From positions 1-28,476 of the IMG/VR virus record IMGVR_UViG_3300032309_001811: 28,476 bases of DNA, one strand, 5' to 3'. Both the position numbers and the translations under genes were made by a program. The stretch comes from a virus. The notes beneath the pieces are model-generated. The model was given only the letters and a program-made list of their open reading frames with translations. It made no database searches and was not told the origin of the DNA. Below are positions 13,999 to 21,458 of this stretch, piece after piece (position 1 is the first letter of the stretch; each line of letters opens with the position of its first letter).

Positions 13999-14397
13999 AT
14001 GGACGTTCTGATCTCACCGGATGCGCTGGGCAAGCAAGCGCAGCTCACCTACGAGGGCAAGAGTTACAAGATGCTTCTGGCCTACCGCAATGGCACGGTG
14101 CTGACTCAGGCCAGCCTGATGAGTGCCTGGAACGCCGTAAAGCTCTCGGCAGGCAACGGCTACGCCGAGGCAACCGGCACCATTGGCACCGGGAGCTTCA
14201 ACAGCGGCAATGCCCGCTATGAGCTGCCGCAGTTTCAACTAGCCCTCACCGCCTCGGGTAGCGGCTTCACCTACGACGCGATCGTGCTGCAGGTGGACAA
14301 CAGAACCTACCCCGATCGAGTGGTGCTGCTGCCAACACCTGAGACCCTGCAGGCAGGGCAGAGCAAAACCTACGTGCTGCTGCTGGCCCAAGGATGA
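13999..14397 (+). CDS. Accessory tail protein, paralogue of the preceding gene
   Basis: A 132-residue beta-rich protein. It shares with its neighbour the pattern GKQAQLTYEG, W-N-A-V-K-L-SAGNGYAEATGTI, then TGSFNSGNARYELP, then SGFTYDAIVLQVDN. Divergence between the two is considerable, so the duplication is old or each arrived separately. Its 3' end overlaps the next gene by four bases (ATGA at 14394-14397), so it is coupled to the AT-rich adhesin gene. Likely structural and surface-exposed; exact role unknown. Confidence 0.62.
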   Translation: MDVLISPDALGKQAQLTYEGKSYKMLLAYRNGTVLTQASLMSAWNAVKLSAGNGYAEATGTIGTGSFNSGNARYELPQFQLALTASGSGFTYDAIVLQVDNRTYPDRVVLLPTPETLQAGQSKTYVLLLAQG

Positions 14398-15695
14398 GCC
14401 TGATCGTTGACATCAATCCGGTGCCTTGGAAGATCCTAGACCTGGTAAGGGCTCGGATCCTTAAGAACCGGGCCACGAAGGCCAAGAAGGGAATGGACTG
14501 GTCCAAGGAAACGCTGAGGCGGGAAATGAGCCTGCAGTCGGCGCCGTTGATAAGTCGCAGGAAGGATGAGCCAAATTTCGTTTCTTCACAGGAGGCATAT
14601 GTTGTAGTAGGATGGTTTGCAAATAACAATGTCACAAGCGATAATTATTCAAGCAGCGTAAGCTGTAGCATTGCTAGAAACGTTCCTATTCCTGGTGCTT
14701 CTGCTGGCAATAATTTTGATACTACGCGAACCTGCAACGGGGTAGATTTGTATAGCGGAACCTGCACAATAGAATACAGAATTGGATCTGGCAATGCCGA
14801 AAACTGGATCACTGACACGGTTTCGTTTAATTATGCAACATCTGCTCAGAAAGTAGAATACCGAGAATATCTAAATACTATAGCAACGGGCATTCCTAAT
14901 GACTGGAGAGTAATTGATGGAACAATCAACGGAAGCGGGAATAGTAGTTTCTTGATTTACTGGTCAATGCTGCCTTCAGGCGAAGACTCTATGGTTTTGT
15001 TTGTGGCAATTGTGCAACGTTCAGCATCATATAGCACAGTCTTTTATTATCCAGCTACAGGTCAAACGAGTGGAACATACCTTGGGGAAAGATCGACCAC
15101 GATTGTAAACCTTAAGACTTACAAGATTTCAAACGATAGCGTGACAAGATTGCAGGCTGCGATCCCAAAATTTATGCAAGATCGAATAAAGTATGATGAT
15201 GAAGCCTTCGGCAACTCTCTTCTTGGTATTAGCGACGACGGGGAAGTTGATGATAGGTTTGTGTACCAATCATCTAATATTGGATTTAATAACCCATATC
15301 CTACCAATTCGTCTGGCACTTACATTTCCTCGTCAGCTTCTTTTCTGATGATTAAAAACTACACATGGGCTAATCAGCTTAATTTTTCAAAGGAAGAAGC
15401 ATTGCAAGATTACAGGGCCGTTACAGGCTCTGATCAGATACCAGTACTGGGTTACCGGCGAGTCAGCAACGGCAGGCCAAATCCATTAGTTGAAGAAGGT
15501 GTGTTTGGAATCATCCCCGGTGCTACGGTTTATAGTCAACTGCTTCCGACTACGACTCTTAACGATGAGGTAGACCAGCGGCCAAGTGCTAATGCCGTTG
15601 CGCCAGGCGCAGACCATCTAATGCTTATCACTTACGATTATCACGGCGGGACCTACTGCAGCGATCAGCTAAGTCAGCTCGGCATCAACATATGA
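14394..15695 (+). CDS. Putative receptor-binding tail protein, AT-rich insert
   Basis: A 433-residue protein of unknown family. The first 50 or so residues (MSLIVDINPVPWKILDLVRA, then basic helices) are encoded by GC-rich DNA like the neighbours. From about 14560 to 15560 the DNA becomes markedly AT-rich and codon use changes (AAT, TTT, ATA, GAA), then returns to the backbone composition for the C-terminus. The middle is Ser/Asn/Tyr-rich beta-type sequence typical of adhesins. A conserved docking N-terminus with an exchanged distal part is the classic layout of host-range proteins. It is coupled to its neighbours by ATGA overlaps at both ends. Confidence 0.6.
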   Translation: MSLIVDINPVPWKILDLVRARILKNRATKAKKGMDWSKETLRREMSLQSAPLISRRKDEPNFVSSQEAYVVVGWFANNNVTSDNYSSSVSCSIARNVPIPGASAGNNFDTTRTCNGVDLYSGTCTIEYRIGSGNAENWITDTVSFNYATSAQKVEYREYLNTIATGIPNDWRVIDGTINGSGNSSFLIYWSMLPSGEDSMVLFVAIVQRSASYSTVFYYPATGQTSGTYLGERSTTIVNLKTYKISNDSVTRLQAAIPKFMQDRIKYDDEAFGNSLLGISDDGEVDDRFVYQSSNIGFNNPYPTNSSGTYISSSASFLMIKNYTWANQLNFSKEEALQDYRAVTGSDQIPVLGYRRVSNGRPNPLVEEGVFGIIPGATVYSQLLPTTTLNDEVDQRPSANAVAPGADHLMLITYDYHGGTYCSDQLSQLGINI

Positions 15696-15826
15696 CCACC
15701 CCCCAACCCCCCTCCATCGAAACCCTCCTGGAGACGGTCCAAACCCGCCAGCTCGCCAACCGCATGGCCGCTGCCGAACGCGAGCAGGAGCGCCGCCAGC
15801 GACCTAAGCCACGCGGCAACCGCTAA
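15692..15826 (+). CDS. Small 44-residue basic protein
   Basis: Starts at an ATG overlapping the stop of the AT-rich gene (ATGA) and encodes MTTPQPPSIETLLETVQTRQ followed by a charged helix (NRMAAAEREQERRQRPKPRG), ending at TAA 15824-15826. Pro-rich start, then one amphipathic basic helix. The 4-base overlap, the codon use like the GC-rich backbone, and the leader element immediately after its stop support a real gene. It precedes the scaffold gene; a minor virion or assembly role is possible but unsupported. Confidence 0.55.
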   Translation: MTTPQPPSIETLLETVQTRQLANRMAAAEREQERRQRPKPRGNR

Positions 15827-15828
15827 GC

Positions 15829-15837
15829 CGGAAAGCT
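15829..15837 (+). promoter_or_regulatory. Leader element CGGAAAGCT before the scaffold gene
   Basis: Copy of the recurring leader element preceded by TAAGC (shared with the previous stop), 34 bases before ATG 15872. CGGA and TCCG around AAGC could pair. Confidence 0.5.
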
Positions 15838-15852
15838 CCGAGGTAGTTCGCG

Positions 15853-15863
15853 GGCGTGATGCC
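15853..15863 (+). repeat. GGCGTGATGCC element before the scaffold gene
   Basis: One copy of the 11-base near-palindrome found three more times before the capsid gene. It lies eight bases before ATG 15872 and contains GTGATG, opening a short reading frame (MPRPNVQAMV) that ends inside the scaffold gene. Confidence 0.6.
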
Positions 15864-15871
15864 CCGACCAA

Positions 15872-16672
15872 ATGTCCAAGCGATGGTTTGAACAGCTCCA
15901 GAGCCCTGAGCCTGGCAGCGAAGGTGGTGCTGGTGTTGGCAGTGCTGCAGGTGCAGGGCTGGGGGTCACTGATCCCGCACCCGGCAACAGCGAAGGCGAA
16001 GGCGAGGGCGATGACCTCTCCCGCGTCAAACATGCCCTGCAGCGTGAGCGGGAGGCCAACCGCGAGAAGGAGCGCCGCATGGGTGCCCTAGAGGCGCAAC
16101 TGCGGGAGCTGAGCACAACCAACCCCGAAGCGGTGCGGGCGGCTGAGGCTAAGGCCCTAGAGGAGCAGACCCGGCGAGAACTGATCGAGCAGCAGGCACG
16201 CCTGGAGCGCGAGCAGATCGAGTCCAAATACTCCGCCCAGCTTCAGCAGGCAACCACTGAGCTGGTCGCCGAGCGCGAGGCCCGTCAACGGGAGCTGGTG
16301 CGGCAGCAAGCGGAGAAGGCTTTCATCGGCGCTAAGGGCAGCATGGAGGCCAGCACCATTGACGGTTCAACGCCCTTTGATGCGGTCTGGTTCCGGTTTG
16401 GCGCCAACTTCCGCATTGAAGACGGCGCTCTGGTTGTCGTGGATGCCAAGGGCAATCCTGAAATTGACTCCGAAACCGGCAAGCGGTACGAGCCGACCAA
16501 GTGGCTGAAGCGGCTGCAGACCGATCCGGTTTGGGGTCGCCATTTTGAGCCATCCATGGGCAGCGGTGGTGGTGCCCGCAACGGTCGGGATGGCCGTGCC
16601 TTTGCCGGGAAGGACCTGATGTCCCAACCGCTCAACTCCTTGTTCTCTGATGCCTTCGGAGGCGCGGCTTAG
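15872..16672 (+). CDS. Capsid scaffolding protein
   Basis: A 266-residue, highly charged protein directly upstream of the major capsid gene. Residues 1-50 are Gly/Glu/Ala/Pro-rich and acidic; about 50-150 form a long coiled-coil (ALQREREANREKERRMGALE and onward, ending near RELVRQQAEKAF); about 150-220 form a globular part (FDAVWFRFGANFRIEDGALV); the tail is Gly-rich and ends LMSQPLNSLFSDAFGG. Acidic, coiled-coil proteins with a short C-terminal capsid-binding motif next to the capsid gene are the hallmark of phage scaffolds, which shape the prohead and are then lost. No protease motif is evident. Confidence 0.82.
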   Translation: MSKRWFEQLQSPEPGSEGGAGVGSAAGAGLGVTDPAPGNSEGEGEGDDLSRVKHALQREREANREKERRMGALEAQLRELSTTNPEAVRAAEAKALEEQTRRELIEQQARLEREQIESKYSAQLQQATTELVAEREARQRELVRQQAEKAFIGAKGSMEASTIDGSTPFDAVWFRFGANFRIEDGALVVVDAKGNPEIDSETGKRYEPTKWLKRLQTDPVWGRHFEPSMGSGGGARNGRDGRAFAGKDLMSQPLNSLFSDAFGGAA

Positions 16673-16678
16673 GGGCTC

Positions 16679-16687
16679 GGGAAAGTT
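16679..16687 (+). promoter_or_regulatory. Degenerate leader element GGGAAAGTT in the capsid gene leader
   Basis: One-base variant of the recurring leader element (GTT instead of GCT) in the 139-base gap between scaffold and capsid genes, far (124 bases) from the capsid start. A TAAGCCG copy lies at about 16719. Confidence 0.35.
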
Positions 16688-16708
16688 CGGGCAGCAGGAA
16701 CCGGCGGC

Positions 16709-16783
16709 GGCGTGATGCCTAAGCCGGTTCCAAATCAATCAGCCAGGCGTGATGCCTCGCGGTGAATCAACTGGCGTGATGCC
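16709..16783 (+). repeat. Three GGCGTGATGCC repeats in the capsid gene leader
   Basis: Exact copies at 16709-16719, 16746-16756 and 16773-16783 (start-to-start 37 and 27 bases). The 11-mer is a near-palindrome (its reverse complement is GGCATCACGCC). Each carries GTGATGCC, so each could also open a mini reading frame (MPKPVP..., MPRGES..., MPPPTF...), the last two ending at the TGA just before the capsid gene. Whether DNA-binding sites, leader peptides or RNA elements, they occupy the whole gap between scaffold and capsid genes. Confidence 0.85.
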
Positions 16784-16811
16784 ACCCCCGACCTTCATTT
16801 GATTTCCACTC

Positions 16812-17723
16812 ATGGGACTCACCATTCTGGAGGCCGCCAAGACGGAGACTGATCCGCAACGGGTGGCCGTAATTCGTGAGCTTGCCGAAAGCGAGCTGAT
16901 CAGCATCATGCCGTTCCGCAATGTGCAGGGCGGTCTGGACTACGCTGTGGAAGCCGAGCTTCCCGCCGTTGGCTTCCGTGGGTACAACGAGACCTACGAC
17001 GAGTCCTATGGCGTCATCAATCCCCAGTATGAGCGCCTGAAGTTCTTCGGTGGCGACATCGACGTTGACATTCAGCGCATCAAGAACTACGGCCCTCAGG
17101 CCAAGGCCGAGCAGATCCAAATGAAGGTGCGCTCGCTGCGCCTGACATTTGAAGAGCAGGTGATCAACGGCGACGAGTCGGTTGATGTCCGCGCTTTCGA
17201 TGGCCTGAAGACACGGATCAACGTCGGCAGCTCTCAGGCTGTCAACGTGAACGGCGCCCTGTCGCTGACAGCTCTCGATGAGCTGATTGATGCGGTGGAT
17301 GGCGACAACAAGATCCTGCTGATGAACAAGAAGATGCGTCGGCGCCTTTCGGCTGCCAGCCGCAACACCTCCATCGGTGGCTTCATGTCCTACGAGCAGG
17401 ATGCTTTTGGTCGTCGGGTGACCATGTACAACGATGCCCGCATTGTTGTGACGGACACCAACGCCCAGAACGTGCAGATTCAAGGTTTTACCGAAACCTC
17501 CAGCTCTACCAGTATCTACTGCGTGGCGTTTGGCGATTTGCAGACCACCGGCATCCAGGGCCCTGCGGCTGCTGGCTACGGCATCGACATCAAGGAGTTC
17601 GGCGAAATCGCTGAGGCCCCTGTTGATCGAACTCGCATTGATTGGTCAATCGGCATGGCGATCATGAATGGTCGTTCTGCTGCCCGTGCCTACGGAATCA
17701 CCGATGCTGCGGTGACCGCTTGA
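16812..17723 (+). CDS. Major capsid protein (HK97 fold)
   Basis: A 303-residue protein resembling a known group of HK97-fold phage capsid proteins: an N-terminal helix (ILEAAKTETDPQRVAVIREL), then ELPAVGFRGYNETYDESYGV with INPQYERLKFFGGDIDVDIQ, then a central helix-rich part including ALSLTALDELIDAVDG and LLMNKKMRRRLSAAS, and a C-terminal strand section (VDRTRIDWSIGMAIMNGRSA). These correspond to the E-loop/spine and A-domain order of that family. The short length and absence of a large N-terminal delta domain agree with use of a separate scaffold. It follows the scaffold gene, as expected. Confidence 0.92.
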   Translation: MGLTILEAAKTETDPQRVAVIRELAESELISIMPFRNVQGGLDYAVEAELPAVGFRGYNETYDESYGVINPQYERLKFFGGDIDVDIQRIKNYGPQAKAEQIQMKVRSLRLTFEEQVINGDESVDVRAFDGLKTRINVGSSQAVNVNGALSLTALDELIDAVDGDNKILLMNKKMRRRLSAASRNTSIGGFMSYEQDAFGRRVTMYNDARIVVTDTNAQNVQIQGFTETSSSTSIYCVAFGDLQTTGIQGPAAAGYGIDIKEFGEIAEAPVDRTRIDWSIGMAIMNGRSAARAYGITDAAVTA

Positions 17724-17761
17724 TCATCGCTCCATCTATCCATTCCCTGAGGTACTAGCTC

Positions 17762-18445
17762 ATGTCTCGTTCTACTGGTCTTGCCCCTCGGCGGGGCTAT
17801 CAACTGGATGCTGAAACCATCCTGCTGGGCGCCGTTAAGGCTGGCGCCCGTGGCCGCGCTGCGGAAACCCGCACTGGTGCTGCCCGTCTGCTGCAGACCA
17901 ACCTGGCTGCCAACGATAATCTCAAGCTCATCGTTGCCGGTGGCTCCAGCAACTCCGCTGGCGGCTACATCCTGCAGGCTGCCCATGTTGCTGAGGGTGC
18001 TGCCCTTAGCTCTGCTTCTTCCTATGCAAACATCGCTGTGGTTACCGCCAGTGCTGGCGTGATCAACGAGGCGGGAGTGACCGGCAAGGAAGTCCGCGAG
18101 GCCGTCCGGGTTGCAGGTTCGGTCAGCGGTGATGTGCGGGTTGCTGCTGTCCGGGTTCGCCCTGGCACCGGCACTCTGACGATCAGCAACGTGGCGCTTA
18201 CCACCAACGTGGCAACGATCACGCTGAGCGCCGCTCACACCATGCTGGTGGGTGAGATCGTCACCGTGGGTTGCTCCAACCCCCTGGTGAATGGCACCTT
18301 TGCCATCAAAGCGGTGACTTCTACCACCTTCACCTACGACTCGGTTCAGAGCAACATCACCAGCGCCTCGGCGACTGGCACCGTGACCAACGGCGCTGCT
18401 GCGCCGGTCGGGACCAACACGGTGGCCCTGGTTCCTGGCGACTGA
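17762..18445 (+). CDS. Probable capsid decoration/head protein with Ig-like domain
   Basis: A 227-residue protein just downstream of the capsid gene. Residues 1-130 are Ala/Gly/Val-rich, with an N-terminal RSTGLAPRRGYQLDAETILL. Residues 137-209 (18170-18388) form an Ig-like module, LTISNVALTTNVATITLSAA, turn, then VNGTFAIKAVTSTTFTYDSV, clearly related to the insert in the tail-tube protein at 3300-3527. Genes in this place often code for head decoration or fibre proteins displayed on the capsid surface. A weak GAGG precedes the ATG. A terminator follows the stop by about 25 bases, closing the head unit. Confidence 0.62.
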   Translation: MSRSTGLAPRRGYQLDAETILLGAVKAGARGRAAETRTGAARLLQTNLAANDNLKLIVAGGSSNSAGGYILQAAHVAEGAALSSASSYANIAVVTASAGVINEAGVTGKEVREAVRVAGSVSGDVRVAAVRVRPGTGTLTISNVALTTNVATITLSAAHTMLVGEIVTVGCSNPLVNGTFAIKAVTSTTFTYDSVQSNITSASATGTVTNGAAAPVGTNTVALVPGD

Positions 18446-18469
18446 GCCGCTAGCAGGTTGTGTTTCACG

Positions 18470-18489
18470 GGGCCCTTCGGGGTCCTTTT
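18470..18489 (+). terminator. Rho-independent terminator after the head genes
   Basis: GGGCCC (18470-18475), tetraloop TTCG, then GGGTCC (18480-18485) and TTTT. Six pairs including one G-U, with the very stable C(UUCG)G loop. It separates the scaffold-capsid-decoration unit from the second fibre block. Confidence 0.88.
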
Positions 18490-18503
18490 CACTTTGAAGC
18501 CCT

Positions 18504-18695
18504 ATGAACTTCCCGATCGGCTACGGCTTTGATCTAGGCCAACCTCAGCCGGTAGCGGTTGAACCTGAGCCCCAAGAGCCCCCTGCGGAGCCTGCTTGCC
18601 TCATGCCTAAGCGCAAGCGGGCACGGGTGAAGGGCGACCAGTTTGCCGCCGACGACCCCGCTACAGAGGCTAATGAGGCCTGGGCGGAAAGCTAA
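18504..18695 (+). CDS. Small conserved phage protein (63 residues)
   Basis: Pro/Glu-rich N-terminal half (QPVAVEPEPQEPPAEP), then a basic stretch KRKRARVKGDQFAADDPATE followed by ANEAWAE. The pattern basic-K/R, then G-x-F-x-A/G-DDP-x-T, then NEAW resembles the end of small proteins near structural genes of cyanophages and other phages; function unknown. The start is ATG 18504, soon after the terminator, with no clear Shine-Dalgarno site. The leader element of the next gene begins inside its last codons. Confidence 0.65.
   Translation: MNFPIGYGFDLGQPQPVAVEPEPQEPPAEPACLMPKRKRARVKGDQFAADDPATEANEAWAES
18685..18693 (+). promoter_or_regulatory. Leader element CGGAAAGCT before the 18713 gene
   Basis: Copy of the recurring leader element followed by AAGCC, overlapping the last codons of the preceding gene and ending 19 bases before ATG 18713. 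Confidence 0.5.
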
Positions 18696-18712
18696 GCCAG
18701 CGGAGCTAGACC

Positions 18713-19072
18713 ATGGCTTGGGTCGAGGACGAAACCTGGGAAATGGAGCAGGGTATCGACGCCCTGAAAATTTTTGAGCTGTACTCCAACACCGCTCAAA
18801 CTACGCCATGGTCGTTTGTTGGCTGGGACGTTAACGCTACCATCTCCGACGAAAAAGGGCTGTCGGTCTATCCGGTCATAGTTGAAACGACTCCAGCCTC
18901 AGGAATTGTGCGGCTGATCCTGCTGGAGGCAGCGGTAAACGGCCTCAAGGTAGGCGGCACCTATCGCTACGACTGCTTGATGGTTCCTCCTGGTTCAACA
19001 ACGGCCGACGATCATTTCCTAGCGACTGGCCCGGTGACAGTTGCCCTCCGTACAACGAGGAGGGATCCATGA
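18713..19072 (+). CDS. Putative fibre-module Ig-like/upper baseplate-type protein
   Basis: A 119-residue beta-rich protein: FELYSNTAQTTPWSFVGWDV, strand and turn, then IVRLILLEAAVNGLKVGGTY followed by YDCLMVPPGS and HFLATGPVTVALRTTRRD. The order (target W-G-W near the start, TGxxxL strand, Y-x-YD, then a final G-x-V-T-V strand) is that of small Ig-like proteins often found upstream of phage tail fibre genes. Its last codons (ACG AGG AGG GAT CCA TGA) include GGAGGG four bases before the next ATG, which overlaps the stop by four bases, so translation continues directly into the next gene. Confidence 0.62.
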   Translation: MAWVEDETWEMEQGIDALKIFELYSNTAQTTPWSFVGWDVNATISDEKGLSVYPVIVETTPASGIVRLILLEAAVNGLKVGGTYRYDCLMVPPGSTTADDHFLATGPVTVALRTTRRDP

Positions 19073-19338
19073 GTACCCCCGAAGTTATCCGCGTTTCCCT
19101 TCCGGGTGCTCCTGCTGTTGCCAAGGTTACAGCGCAAGGAGCACCTGCGGTTGCTCGTGTAGCAACTCCAGGCCCGCCTGGGTCAGGAAGTAGTGCAACA
19201 CAGCTCTCCGCCTTAGTGGATGTTGATGTTGGGGGCAAGGTGAACAATTCACTTCTCTACTACTCAGCAGCATCCCAAAAGTTTAAGGCTGACAGCAGCA
19301 CGACCACACTCACCATTACAGACGGAGGCAACTTCTAG
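19069..19338 (+). CDS. Short fibre-connector protein
   Basis: An 89-residue protein. Residues 8-36 are a Pro/Ala/Val repeat (two GAPAVA-K/R-V units and a collagen-like GPPGSGS), followed by LSALVDVDVGGKVNNSLLYY and SAASQKFKA, a spacer motif common in phage tail fibres, and an ending ITDGGNF. It probably builds a stalk or adaptor of the fibre made by the next gene. The last codons (GAC GGA GGC ... TAG) supply GGAGG 13 bases before the next ATG at 19341. The long neighbour ends with a similar DGGTF motif. Confidence 0.62.
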   Translation: MSTPEVIRVSLPGAPAVAKVTAQGAPAVARVATPGPPGSGSSATQLSALVDVDVGGKVNNSLLYYSAASQKFKADSSTTTLTITDGGNF

Positions 19339-19340
19339 TC

Positions 19341-21458
19341 ATGGCAAACACAGTTCGGTTTAAACGCAGATCTAGCGGATCGCCAGGGGCACCTTCCTCG
19401 CTGGAGAACGCGGAACCCGCGTTTAATGAAGTTGATGAGATTCTGTATTACGGCAAAGGAACTGGCGGCGCTGGCGGCACCGCTACGACTGTCCTAGCTA
19501 TTGGCGGTCCTGGTGCTTTTCTAGCGCTAACCGGAACCCAAACCGTTAGCGGAAACAAAACGTTTTCGGGTTCAATCGACCTGACTGGTGCTGCTACTGC
19601 GGTGACGCAGGCCGGATCTGACAGCAGCACCAAAATCGCCACTACGGCATTTGTTAAGGCGCTCAATTACCTGACGGGTAATCAAAGCATCAGCTTATCT
19701 GGTGATGTTACAGGTTCAGGTACTACGTCAATCAGTGCCACCCTAGCCTCTGTCGGCACAGCAGGAACCTACACCAAAGTCACAACTGATGCAAAGGGGC
19801 GCGTCAGTTCCGGCACCACGCTGGCCGCTTCCGATGTTCCAACCCTAACCGCCAGCAAGATTTCGGATTTTGATACTCAGGTCCGAACAAGTCGCCTGGA
19901 TCAACTGGCGGTTCCGACCGCAGCGGTAGCGTTCAATACTCAACGTGCAACGGGCCTCGCGGATCCGGTAAACGCACAAGACGCAGCAACAAAAAACTTT
20001 GTTGAAAGTCTGGTCGCTACTGGCAACAACAAGGGCGCGGCTCGCGCAGCCACTACTGCGGCTCTGAGCCTGACCAGTGCAAACGCAACCAGTATCACCA
20101 TCACAGGCGGCCTCCCCACCGCCGCCGATGGTGTAACGCTTGCCGCTGGCGACATTGTTTTTGTCAAAGATCAAAGCGGCGCAGGTGCAACCGGAGCTGC
20201 CGCAAACGGACTTTATGTTTATGCAGCGGGTGCTACCTGGCAGCGGGCTACAAACGCCGACGTTAGCGCAGAAGTAAAAGCCGGTCTGTTTGTATTTGTT
20301 TCCGAGGGAACGGCCAACGGAAATAACGGCTACACCCTTACCACAGACGACCCAATTACATTGGGCACCACCCAATTAACGTTTACCCAAACGTCGGGCG
20401 CTGGTCAAACTGAAGCTGGTGATGGCTTAACTAAGACAGGAAATAGACTTGACGTAGCCTCAACTGGAGGCGGTGCTCTTTCAATCTCCGCTGACTCAAT
20501 CAACCTAGCCTCGGGTATTGCGACTGCTGGCACTTTCCGGTCAGTCACGGTCGATACCTATGGCCGGGTCACGGGCGGGACTGCTCCCACTTCGTTCTCG
20601 GGCTACGGAATTTCAGACACCAGCGCCAACCTCGCCGCCGCGCTCACTGATGAAACCGGCAGCGGTTCATTGGTGTTCGGCACCTCCCCGAGCCTGACAA
20701 CTCCATCGCTATCTGGGGAGACGTTCAGTACCACCAATAACGTCACTGCTGGTACAAACGCTCAAGGGCAGGGCGCTCTTATTAGCGATCTCAACATCAT
20801 CACCACCGCCACTGCTAACCCAAGCGGTGTCACCCTCCCTACAGCAACAACGGGTCGCAGAATTGTTGTAGTCAACAAAGGCGCCAACCCGGTCAACATT
20901 TATCCAGCCACTGGTGCTTCTGTTGATGCACTCGGAGCAAATGCTTCTATCCAGTTGCCAGTTAATGGTGTCCTGGAATTTAACGCTAGCTCTACTACAC
21001 AGTGGTATTCGTCTTTTAACGCAGCAGTTACCGGAACTGGTGTTACTACCTTCTCCGGTGGTACTACGGGGCTCACCCCGAGTACGTCCTCAACAGGCGC
21101 CATCACGCTGGGCGGCACCCTGGCTATTTCCAATGGTGGCACGGGTGCCACAACCGCAGCGGCAGCCCGAACCGCCCTTGGCCTTGCCATCGGCTCCGAT
21201 GTGCAGGCCTACGACGCTGACCTGGCCACACTGGCCGGGGTGCAGACAGGTGTGGCCGCTGCACTGGCCCTGCTCACCTCCTCTGAAGCGGCCATTATTG
21301 ATGGTTCCACCAGTGGCACTTCTGTTACCCTGGCCCTTACGGACAGGTTGGTAATCAACAATGGTGGAACAATGGTTCAGGTCGCGCTTAGCAACTTGAT
21401 CACGTTCCTGGAAAACGGAACTGCCAGCGGGTTTGATATTGACGGAGGTACGTTCTAG
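19341..21458 (+). CDS. Long tail fibre protein
   Basis: A 705-residue, Ser/Thr/Gly/Ala-rich protein. The N-terminus (TVRFKRRSSGSPGAPSSLEN, then AEPAFNEVDEILYYGKG) is a virion-docking module also seen at the start of the 21458 gene and similar to the major tropism determinant type N-terminus. Middle motifs (LTGTQTVSGNKTFSGSID, STKIATTAFVKALNYL, SISLSGDVTGSGTTSISATL, VTTDAKGRVSSGTT) are classic phage fibre repeats. Around residues 500-560 is a carbohydrate-type beta section, and the C-terminus ends FENGTASGFDIDGGTF-like. Homotrimeric fibre binding the host surface is the expected role. Confidence 0.85.
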   Translation: MANTVRFKRRSSGSPGAPSSLENAEPAFNEVDEILYYGKGTGGAGGTATTVLAIGGPGAFLALTGTQTVSGNKTFSGSIDLTGAATAVTQAGSDSSTKIATTAFVKALNYLTGNQSISLSGDVTGSGTTSISATLASVGTAGTYTKVTTDAKGRVSSGTTLAASDVPTLTASKISDFDTQVRTSRLDQLAVPTAAVAFNTQRATGLADPVNAQDAATKNFVESLVATGNNKGAARAATTAALSLTSANATSITITGGLPTAADGVTLAAGDIVFVKDQSGAGATGAAANGLYVYAAGATWQRATNADVSAEVKAGLFVFVSEGTANGNNGYTLTTDDPITLGTTQLTFTQTSGAGQTEAGDGLTKTGNRLDVASTGGGALSISADSINLASGIATAGTFRSVTVDTYGRVTGGTAPTSFSGYGISDTSANLAAALTDETGSGSLVFGTSPSLTTPSLSGETFSTTNNVTAGTNAQGQGALISDLNIITTATANPSGVTLPTATTGRRIVVVNKGANPVNIYPATGASVDALGANASIQLPVNGVLEFNASSTTQWYSSFNAAVTGTGVTTFSGGTTGLTPSTSSTGAITLGGTLAISNGGTGATTAAAARTALGLAIGSDVQAYDADLATLAGVQTGVAAALALLTSSEAAIIDGSTSGTSVTLALTDRLVINNGGTMVQVALSNLITFLENGTASGFDIDGGTF

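Noticed and set aside
16767-17483. A 238-codon open frame on the minus strand opposite the capsid gene
   Set aside because: It mirrors the capsid coding sequence; the protein is low quality (HLHLDLLGLGLRAV-type runs) and the plus-strand product is a clear capsid protein.
19845-20375. A 176-codon minus-strand frame opposite the long fibre gene
   Set aside because: Cys/Ser-rich translation expected from the complement of Thr/Ala/Gly codons; the fibre on the plus strand has recognisable repeats.
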